Positions 7,507 through 12,985 of a DNA stretch of 12,985 bases are shown here, piece after piece. The DNA comes from JACPSX01 sp035288405 [NCBI: bacterium]. GTDB lineage: Bacteria > JACPSX01. Location of the stretch: contig DATEAK010000151.1 in the NCBI GenBank assembly GCA_035288405.1, positions 1 through 12,985 of the forward strand. The letters run 5' to 3'. The position numbers were made by a program, and so were the translations under genes. Each line of letters starts with the position of its first letter. Positions within the stretch are counted from its first letter, which is position 1. Under the pieces are notes generated by a model. The model ran no database searches and was not told the DNA's origin. It was given only the letters and a program-made list of their open reading frames with translations.

Positions 7507-8934
7507 ATGATGACCAGCAAACTCTACTGGCCTTGGATCAAGAATCTCAACCCGGTCAAGAAATTCGCTCTAACCTCCCTGGGCTGCATTTTGATTCTTG
7601 TTCTAACTTTTTCCCTCCTGATCTCCCATTTTCTCACCCGCACCATGCTTGCAAGGGAAGGAGAGGTAACGACCGATTTCATCCGGGCCATGGTCGGGAA
7701 GTTTCTCACTCCCGAAGACTTTCAGGAACCCCTGACCAGCAACCAGGACCGAAAATTCCAGGAGTTTTTCAAGGAAATAAGGCAGATTCCCGAGCTGGTT
7801 CGGATCAAGGTGTTCAGCCCGACGGGAACAATTTTCTGGTCGGACGAACCGGCACTCATCGGAAAGTCCTTCCCCGGTAACAGAGAACTGAAAGAAGCTG
7901 TCCTCGATAAAATCCAGGTTCAGCTGGAATTCCCGGGAGATTCTTATCACGTTAACGAACGCAAATTCGGTTGGCTCACTGAAATTTACGTTCCGATCTT
8001 GTCTCCGCACGGAAACCGAGTCATTGCAGTTATTGAAACTTATAAGCGACCCTCAAGACTGCTCGCGATCCTCGGATCGGCCCGTAAACTGGTTTGGCTT
8101 ATCGCCCTGCTGGGGGGATTGTTCCTCTACCTGTGCCTGTACAAAGCATTCAAGTCATCCTACGAGCGCCAAAAAGAGCTGGAACAGCAAATTGTAGAAG
8201 TCGAACGCCTGGCCAGTAAAGGGCAGCTGGCTGCTGAAATCGGGCACGAGATCAACAATTATCTGACCGTACTCAACGGTAATCTTGAGGTCCTATCCGG
8301 CGAACTCGACGGCCACCGTCCTCCCAACACGGAGAAACGCATGAGGACTATTCAGGAATACCTCGACAAAATGACCCGTTTCACGAATGGACTCCAGGAT
8401 CTGAGCCATTTGGGAACCAGACCCTCCCCATGCCAGCTCAACGATCTTCTTACCAGCCTGGTGGGCTTTGTGAAGCCCCAAAACCGGTTTGACAACATCA
8501 ACATCGTGATCGAATCCTCTCCGGAACTTCCCCGGATCGAAGTGGACGAGGTCCAAATGCAGCAGATCTTCCTCAATCTTCTCTTAAACGCGGCAGAGTC
8601 CATTCGGGACTCGGGAAAGAAGAGCGGCACGATCCGGATCACCACGCAATTTGACACGAGCCGGGATTCGATCGTCATGTCCGTGCAAGACACGGGGTGT
8701 GGGATCGAGCCTGATTGCCTCGAACGGATATTCGAGCCTCGATACACAACCAAGAAAGATGGCCATGGGTTTGGCCTGGTAGCCTGTCAGACGATCGTCA
8801 CCAATCACCAGGGTTCGATCCAGGTTGCCAGTAATCCCGGTAAGGGATCTACCTTCACCGTTTTACTCCCCCGCAAAGAACCAGCTGCAAAGAAAGCCCG
8901 CCTGTTCATTGACAGCACCGAGCAGTCGTGTTAA
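7507..8934 (+). CDS. Membrane sensor histidine kinase (orphan)
   Basis: 475 aa. The order is a short cytoplasmic tail, TM1 (about 22-43), an extracytoplasmic sensor of about 150 residues (about 44-190, Cache-like size, fold not assigned), TM2 (about 194-213), a charged coiled-coil linker (217-240), the phosphoacceptor helix with H247 in GHEINNYL, and a HATPase_c domain: N-box LNLLLNAAESI (356-366), G1 DTGCGI (395-400), F-box IFEPRYTTK (408-416), G2 GHGFGL (419-424). It should autophosphorylate on H247 and pass phosphate to an unknown receiver. The GHEINN H-box and terminal layout resemble NtrB-like/HPK4 kinases. No DNA-binding response regulator is nearby; the only receiver is CheY, 2.1 kb downstream. 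ATG at 7507 (or 7510) has only a weak ribosome binding site, while a strong one precedes an out-of-frame ATG at 7473. Confidence 0.93.
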   Translation: MMTSKLYWPWIKNLNPVKKFALTSLGCILILVLTFSLLISHFLTRTMLAREGEVTTDFIRAMVGKFLTPEDFQEPLTSNQDRKFQEFFKEIRQIPELVRIKVFSPTGTIFWSDEPALIGKSFPGNRELKEAVLDKIQVQLEFPGDSYHVNERKFGWLTEIYVPILSPHGNRVIAVIETYKRPSRLLAILGSARKLVWLIALLGGLFLYLCLYKAFKSSYERQKELEQQIVEVERLASKGQLAAEIGHEINNYLTVLNGNLEVLSGELDGHRPPNTEKRMRTIQEYLDKMTRFTNGLQDLSHLGTRPSPCQLNDLLTSLVGFVKPQNRFDNINIVIESSPELPRIEVDEVQMQQIFLNLLLNAAESIRDSGKKSGTIRITTQFDTSRDSIVMSVQDTGCGIEPDCLERIFEPRYTTKKDGHGFGLVACQTIVTNHQGSIQVASNPGKGSTFTVLLPRKEPAAKKARLFIDSTEQSC

Positions 8935-8972
8935 AAGGGCCCAACACCCCTGCGGAGAATTTGGCGAGCCTC

Positions 8973-9974
8973 ATGGATGCGATAAAGGCTACTCCGATTT
9001 CAGATGTGGGCCCGATTGCCATTGGCCACGCCTCCGATTTCACCCACTACACAGGTTGCACGGTGATCCTCTGTGAACAGGGAGCTGTCGCTGGGGTCGA
9101 GGTGCGAGGGCTGGCCAGCGGCACGCGTGAGACGGACGCCCTCTCGACCTGCCACCTCGTGGATAAGATCCACGGTCTTCTCCTGGCAGGAGGGAGCGCA
9201 TTCGGACTGGAAGCGGCTGCAGGGGTCATGGACTACCTGGAGGAAAAGGGGGTTGGATTCCAGACCACCACGGGCCCTGTACCGATCGTCCCCTGTGCGA
9301 TCCTCTATGACTTGAACTTTGTCTCCCGTCTGGTTAGACCCAACCGAGCCATGGGATATGCGGCTTGTCTCAATGCGTGTGCGGCTCCCCCCCAGGAGGG
9401 GAGTGTAGGCGCCGGCACCGGGGCGACGGTCGGAAAACTCTTTGGCATCGAACGGGCCACCAAAGGAGGATTGGGGGTCGCTTGTTACCAAATTCCGGGT
9501 ACGGGAGTTCTCGTGGGGGCTTTGGCCGCAGTGAACGCGTTTGGAGACATTCTCGACCGGCACACCCAGAAGATAATCGCGGGTGCCCGTGTTGCGCATG
9601 ACAGCCACTGTTTCGTAGGCACCGCCCGGGAAATGATGAGAGGGATTACACGTACGGACTTTGCGAACACCCATACCATCCTGGGCGTCATCATGACCAA
9701 TGCAGCTCTCGACAAACGGGGGGCCACCATCTTGGCCCGCCTGGCCTCCAATGGACTGGTTCAGGTCAGCTCACCCGCCTCCACAACATTTGATGGGGAC
9801 GTGGTCTTCGCCCTTTCCGTAGGAAACATTTCCGCCGATATCAATGTGTTGGGCGTTGTGGCTGCCGAAGCTCTCTCCGAAGCGATCAACCGGGGAGTGC
9901 GCAAGGCAAATGGTTTCGGAATTCTCCCCTCCCATCTAGAAATCGCTAGCCGGCAGGGAGCCGAGCAGGGATGA
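8973..9974 (+). CDS. P1-family peptidase (DmpA/NylC-like, self-cleaving N-terminal nucleophile hydrolase)
   Basis: 333 aa from the ATG chosen. Family S58/P1 members (DmpA aminopeptidase, BapA, nylon oligomer hydrolase NylC) mature by cutting their own chain to expose a Ser or Thr nucleophile. Here ISDVGPIAIGHA (9-20) with GCTVIL gives the family N-terminus, LAGGSAFGLEAAAGVMDYLEE (71-91) and GSVGAGTGATVGK (143-155) the glycine-rich core, and NTHTILGV (232-239) followed by MTNAALD matches the cleavage region; T233 or T235 is the likely nucleophile. The substrate is unknown; small peptides or amides are typical. No signal peptide is seen. The frame opens at GTG 8928, overlapping the kinase stop, but ATG 8973 fits the family start better. 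It overlaps cvpA by ATGA, so the two are translationally coupled. Confidence 0.88.
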   Translation: MDAIKATPISDVGPIAIGHASDFTHYTGCTVILCEQGAVAGVEVRGLASGTRETDALSTCHLVDKIHGLLLAGGSAFGLEAAAGVMDYLEEKGVGFQTTTGPVPIVPCAILYDLNFVSRLVRPNRAMGYAACLNACAAPPQEGSVGAGTGATVGKLFGIERATKGGLGVACYQIPGTGVLVGALAAVNAFGDILDRHTQKIIAGARVAHDSHCFVGTAREMMRGITRTDFANTHTILGVIMTNAALDKRGATILARLASNGLVQVSSPASTTFDGDVVFALSVGNISADINVLGVVAAEALSEAINRGVRKANGFGILPSHLEIASRQGAEQG

Positions 9975-10609
9975 ACTGGCTCGACATCATCCTCCTCATC
10001 GTACTGGGATTCGGTGTCTATAAAGGTCTCCGGGCGGGGTTTTCGGGGCAGGTAATCTCACTGCTGGCTCTTGTGGCCGGCTACGTAATTGCAAGCAAGG
10101 CCCAGCAATGGGGAGCCGGCCAACTGGCGATTCTCTTTGAAAGCGAAACGGGATCCCGAATCTTAGCCTTCCTGCTCCTCTTCGGCCTGGGCTACCTGGC
10201 GACGCGCATTGCCGTTGGCCGCGTATTGGAAAAACTCTTGGGGAACCGCCTCTCGCTGGGAAATCGAATTGCTGGAGGGGCCATTGCCCTGATGAAAGTT
10301 TCGATCCTTCTTTCCTTCCCTCTGATCCTCTGGATCCTTTTCCTGCCCGAGTCCTCCTTTCCATCGCTGGCCCACTCGAGAATCCGTCCGTATCTCAAAC
10401 CGGCACTGGGGTTTAGCCTGAAATTTCTGCCTAAAGATCTCATGGAAGCATACGATAAGAGACTCGCCGTGCTGGAAAGCGTAGAGTTTCCGAAGCCAGT
10501 GCAGAAGAAGGGCAACAAAACGGAACCTGGGGATGAAAAACCGCTTGAACAACGGGACACTCATAAACTAAAGGATCGCCGGCAAATCGAAAAGCTCATC
10601 GGAGAGTGA
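9971..10609 (+). CDS. CvpA-family membrane protein
   Basis: 212 aa. The start MNWLDIILLIVLGFGVYKGLRAGF is the CvpA signature (W-D-hydrophobic helix, then the G-x-x-x-G-x-x-R-G kink). There are four predicted helices: about 4-18, 26-44, 62-82 and 103-124. A C-terminal tail (about 130-212) becomes highly charged (KKGNKTEPGDEK, KLKDRRQIEK) and is probably cytoplasmic. CvpA was named for colicin V production in E. coli; its general role in the inner membrane is unclear, with links to envelope stress tolerance. Its ATG overlaps the peptidase stop (ATGA). A hydrolase coupled to a CvpA protein could be an envelope pair, but that is inference. Confidence 0.88.
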   Translation: MNWLDIILLIVLGFGVYKGLRAGFSGQVISLLALVAGYVIASKAQQWGAGQLAILFESETGSRILAFLLLFGLGYLATRIAVGRVLEKLLGNRLSLGNRIAGGAIALMKVSILLSFPLILWILFLPESSFPSLAHSRIRPYLKPALGFSLKFLPKDLMEAYDKRLAVLESVEFPKPVQKKGNKTEPGDEKPLEQRDTHKLKDRRQIEKLIGE

Positions 10610-10642
10610 CTCTGCCGGGGAGATAATTCCCGAGGGGAACCG

Positions 10643-10656
10643 GGCCAAGGGGCTGC
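10643..10656 (+). promoter_or_regulatory. Weak sigma54-like element before the orf118-cheY pair
   Basis: The 89-nt gap between the CvpA gene and the 118-aa gene has GG (10643-10644), 10 nt, and GC (10655-10656), the invariant spacing of sigma54 promoters, with GGC and TGC matching the consensus and most other positions not. Sigma54 often drives flagellar genes in deltaproteobacteria, which is why it is noted. In GC-rich DNA such matches occur by chance. Otherwise the gap shows only the GGAG ribosome binding site 8 nt before 10699. Confidence 0.2.
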
Positions 10657-10698
10657 GCAAATCCTCCCGAGGCTCGACAATGGAACGGAGCGAATCCA

Positions 10699-11055
10699 AT
10701 GGCCCAAAGCAAAACCCCTCAGCCGGGACCAGGAAAACCAAGCTCTAAATCCCAAACAAAAGGTCCCGAAGTTCTAGCGAAGCAACCGATTTCTTCACCA
10801 GCCCCCGCTGCAGGCAGCGAGGCTTCTCCATCCAACGATGAGATGGATTCTAAGGTGTTGCACGATCTCACCCAAATGGTCAAGGCGATGTCCGAGGGGG
10901 ACTTCTACCGGGAACTGAGCATCAAGGTGGAAGAAGGAACCGAACAAACGTTGGAAATGAAGGCGGAGATCATGAGCAAGCTGGAGGGGCAAAACACAAT
11001 CGGCGAACTTCGCCAGGATTTGGTCGATGAGATCCTTGCCCAGTTGAACGGGTAG
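10699..11055 (+). CDS. Small unassigned protein upstream of cheY, with a CheZ-like C-terminal CheY-docking tail
   Basis: 118 aa; I do not recognise a named family over the full length. Residues 1-48 are a Pro/Ser/Lys-rich disordered stretch. 49-97 is an acidic amphipathic helical region ([22 protein letters not shown] and on). The last 14 residues are [15 protein letters not shown]. coli CheZ ends SQDQVDDLLDSLGF, the helix that binds CheY-P; the shared pattern is QDxVD[DE][LI]LxxL. FliM N-termini (SQAEIDALLNG) use a related CheY-binding motif. CheY starts 20 nt downstream, so a CheY-P partner or phosphatase is a good guess. The CheZ catalytic D-x3-Q pair is not clearly present: there is DLTQ, with D and Q three apart, not four. 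ATG 10699 has GGAG 8 nt upstream. Coding is supported by the start signal and neighbours; function is inference. Confidence 0.75.
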   Translation: MAQSKTPQPGPGKPSSKSQTKGPEVLAKQPISSPAPAAGSEASPSNDEMDSKVLHDLTQMVKAMSEGDFYRELSIKVEEGTEQTLEMKAEIMSKLEGQNTIGELRQDLVDEILAQLNG

Positions 11056-11075
11056 GTAAGAGGAGGCACTTGCCA

Positions 11076-11453
11076 ATGGATTTGAACATAAAGATCCTTA
11101 TCGTTGACGATTTCTCGACCATGCGGAGGATTGTGAAAAACCTGCTGCGGCAGCTTGGTTTCAACAATATTCAGGAAGCCGATGATGGTACGACAGCTTT
11201 GGAGCAGCTCAAGACGGACCCTGTGGATCTGATCATTTCGGACTGGAACATGCCCAAGATGACCGGACTCGATCTGTTGAAAGCGATCCGGGGAGATGAC
11301 AAGTTAAAAAAGATCCCCGTCTTAATGGTCACCGCCGAGGCAAGAAAAGAAAACATCGTTGAAGCCGTCCAAGCAGGCGTGAACAATTACATTGTAAAAC
11401 CGTTTACGGCGGAAACGTTGAAAGAGAAAATGGAAAAAGTCCTTACCCCTTAA
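11076..11453 (+). CDS. cheY: Chemotaxis response regulator CheY
   Basis: 125-aa single-domain receiver. Phosphorylated CheY binds FliM at the flagellar switch and changes rotation. All key residues are present: acidic pair D11-D12 in VDDFSTMRR, phosphoacceptor D56 in [10 protein letters not shown]86 in MVTAEA, switch aromatic Y105 in NNYIVKPF, and K108. It is strikingly like E. coli CheY ([35 protein letters not shown]), so a true flagellar CheY is likelier than a generic receiver. A TTG at 11070 is only 3 nt from AGGAGG; ATG 11076, at 9 nt, is the better start. It sits 20 nt after the 118-aa gene and away from cheA, cheW or flagellar genes in this window. Its stop overlaps that of panC on the other strand. 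Confidence 0.96.
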   Translation: MDLNIKILIVDDFSTMRRIVKNLLRQLGFNNIQEADDGTTALEQLKTDPVDLIISDWNMPKMTGLDLLKAIRGDDKLKKIPVLMVTAEARKENIVEAVQAGVNNYIVKPFTAETLKEKMEKVLTP

Positions 11454-12298
11454 GGGACCTTGAGAACGGCATTGTCAATGAGACGGGCCTTCCCCGCAAA
11501 CACAGCCAGGGCCAGCAAGGTGTCTTTCTGAATCTGGCTTACCTCTTCCAAAGTTTCCGGGTCACACAGCGCAACATAGTCAATCCGCACTTCAGGTTGT
11601 TCCGAAATCGTCTCCTCAACCATGGCCAGAATCGCTTCCGACCTGCGCTCGCCCTGATCGATCATGGCCTGGGCCTGGCGCAATGACCGACTCAGGGACA
11701 AGGCGGATCGCCTTTGCTGTGGACTCAAGTAGACGTTGCGCGAGCTCAAGGCCAGTCCATCGGGATCCCGAACAATTTCCACGCCTACGATCTCCAGATC
11801 CCAGTTCAGGTCCGCCGTCACCCGCTTGATCACCAAAAACTGCTGATAGTCCTTCCGTCCAAAGTAAGCACGGTGGGGCTGGACGATGTGGAAGAGCTTG
11901 CTGACCACCGTGGCAACCCCTCGGAAATGCCCCGGGCGGGAACGACCGCAGAGCTTTTCGGTAATGCCTTCCACCTCCACCCAGGTGCGGGAATCCGCAG
12001 GGTACATCGCTTCCACACGGGGAGTAAACAAGACGTCAACTCCGACGGAGGAGGCCTTGGCCGCATCACCTTCGAGGTCCCGCGGGTAGGCAGCCAGGTC
12101 CTCACCCTGACCGAACTGGGTCGGATTGACAAAGAGGCTCACGACCACCAAATCCGATTCCTGCCTCGCCACCCTCATGAGCTGCAGGTGGCCATCGTGG
12201 AAATAACCCATGGTCGGCACAAAACCAATCGTTTTTCCACTGCGCCGTGCCTGGCGGGCCACCGCCATCATATCCTCGATCTCTACAATTCGATCCAT
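11450..12298 (-). CDS. panC: Pantothenate synthetase (pantoate--beta-alanine ligase)
   Basis: Joins pantoate and beta-alanine with ATP to make pantothenate, the vitamin B5 core of CoA. 282 aa, usual for the family. Motifs: [18 protein letters not shown] with HIGH-like HDGH (34-37), [15 protein letters not shown] (54-68), [19 protein letters not shown] (118-136), FGRKDYQQ (146-153), and the KMSKS-like ALSSRN (183-188). The frame opens at 12361 inside panB, but ATG 12298 ([10 protein letters not shown]) is the normal family start, 13 nt after the panB stop, with GGTGA about 5 nt upstream. It forms a panBC operon. Its TAA stop shares the palindromic TTAA with the cheY stop, so there is no intergenic room at the convergence. 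Confidence 0.97.
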   Translation of the reverse strand: MDRIVEIEDMMAVARQARRSGKTIGFVPTMGYFHDGHLQLMRVARQESDLVVVSLFVNPTQFGQGEDLAAYPRDLEGDAAKASSVGVDVLFTPRVEAMYPADSRTWVEVEGITEKLCGRSRPGHFRGVATVVSKLFHIVQPHRAYFGRKDYQQFLVIKRVTADLNWDLEIVGVEIVRDPDGLALSSRNVYLSPQQRRSALSLSRSLRQAQAMIDQGERRSEAILAMVEETISEQPEVRIDYVALCDPETLEEVSQIQKDTLLALAVFAGKARLIDNAVLKVP

Positions 12299-12311
12299 GA
12301 CGCTCACCGCT

Positions 12312-12985
12312 TTATTGAAAGCTCTGTTCCTCTGCCGGAAATACCCCCCGCTCCACTTCATCCCGGTAGCGATTGACCGCCTCCAAAATGATCTCTTCCA
12401 GATTCACGTAGCGCTTGACAAACTTGGGGGCGAGCTTGCCGTACAGCCCCAACAAGTCGTAGCAGACCAGAACCTGTCCGTCGCAGTCAGGCCCCGCACC
12501 GATGCCGATGGTCGGAATCCGGAGATGCTCGGTGATGCGCGCCGCCAGCGGGCTTGGAATTCCCTCGAGCACCATCGAGAAAGCTCCGGCCTCCTCTACA
12601 CAGAGAGCCTCTTTCAACAGGCGTTCCTCGGCTTCCGTTCCCCGACCTTGAATCTTGTAACCTCCAAAGGAGTGAATGGACTGGGGGGTGAGACCGATAT
12701 GTCCCATCACCGGAATGCCGGTCTCCACCATCGCCCGGATTTGCTCCCGGACCCGCTCTCCTCCTTCGAGTTTGACCGCCTCCGCCCCACCTTCTTGGAT
12801 GAGCCGTCCGGCATTCCGCACGGCTTCAGGCACCGAAATCTGGTAAGTCAAAAACGGCATATCGGCCACCACCATCGCTGCACAGTCGGAGCGCGCCACC
12901 GCTGCCGTATGCCGGATCATGTCCTCAAGAGTCACCGGCAAAGTGGTAGGATGCCCCAGGACCACCATTCCCAGGGAATCTCCTA
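12312..12985 (-). CDS. panB: 3-methyl-2-oxobutanoate hydroxymethyltransferase, 5' end missing (right edge)
   Basis: Makes ketopantoate from 2-oxoisovalerate and methylene-tetrahydrofolate, the first committed step to pantothenate. The frame stays open to the window edge, reading [11 protein letters not shown] just inside it. An internal ATG at 12968 is not the start, because GDSLGMV is a conserved internal PanB motif whose Asp binds Mg. About 40 N-terminal residues are therefore outside. Other motifs: [15 protein letters not shown] (Mg-binding Glu), [23 protein letters not shown], the catalytic Glu in MVLEGIP, and [15 protein letters not shown]. It ends 13 nt before panC. Confidence 0.96.
   Translation of the reverse strand, partial: GDSLGMVVLGHPTTLPVTLEDMIRHTAAVARSDCAAMVVADMPFLTYQISVPEAVRNAGRLIQEGGAEAVKLEGGERVREQIRAMVETGIPVMGHIGLTPQSIHSFGGYKIQGRGTEAEERLLKEALCVEEAGAFSMVLEGIPSPLAARITEHLRIPTIGIGAGPDCDGQVLVCYDLLGLYGKLAPKFVKRYVNLEEIILEAVNRYRDEVERGVFPAEEQSFQ

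Noticed and set aside
7473-7880. 135-aa plus-strand frame starting at the strong ribosome binding site
   Set aside because: Beyond the first codons it is out of frame with the kinase, whose transmembrane and sensor segments are clearly coded in the other frame. Only the start signal is kept as a finding.
10864-10875. DLTQMV in the 118-aa protein as the CheZ catalytic D-x3-Q motif (CheZ: DLTGQV)
   Set aside because: The Asp-Gln spacing is three, not four, so the catalytic geometry would not match. Not used as evidence of phosphatase activity.
11714-12376. Plus-strand open frame of 220 aa opposite panC
   Set aside because: Antisense shadow of panC, whose motifs are complete; no domain or ribosome binding site supports it.

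Overview
The window is an ordinary-looking bacterial chromosome segment (moderately GC-rich, densely packed, no mobile elements or CRISPR). Best guess for the source is a Desulfobacterota/Deltaproteobacteria-like organism. This is an inference from the fused ispDF gene, the tRNA-Thr/Tyr/Gly/Thr-tuf block, the PIN-TRAM (YacL-type) protein beside ispDF, and a flagellar-type CheY. No marker in the window settles the taxonomy.

Left part (1-7347, all minus strand, so read right to left): moaC (molybdenum cofactor), a 164-nt leader-like gap, radA (DNA repair), yacL-like PIN/TRAM membrane protein, ispDF (MEP isoprenoid pathway), cysS (Cys-tRNA synthetase), rlmB-like SpoU methyltransferase, then four tRNAs (Thr-TGT, Tyr-GTA, Gly-TCC, Thr-GGT) and the first 17 complete codons of tuf (EF-Tu), which runs off the left edge. 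The theme is housekeeping and translation. Two good sigma70-type promoters (before yacL and before the tRNA block) each place the TGA stop codon of the preceding gene inside a TTGACG -35 box.

Middle part (7348-11453, plus strand): a divergent intergenic region, then an orphan membrane histidine kinase, a P1-family (DmpA/NylC-like) self-cleaving peptidase, a CvpA-family membrane protein overlapping it by ATGA, a small unassigned protein, and CheY. The small protein ends in a peptide very like the CheY-docking tail of CheZ. With CheY directly downstream, it is the best candidate here for something undescribed: a minimal CheY partner or phosphatase.

Right part (11450-12985, minus strand): panC and panB (pantothenate synthesis), panB cut by the right edge. 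panC converges on cheY so tightly that both stop codons share one TTAA.
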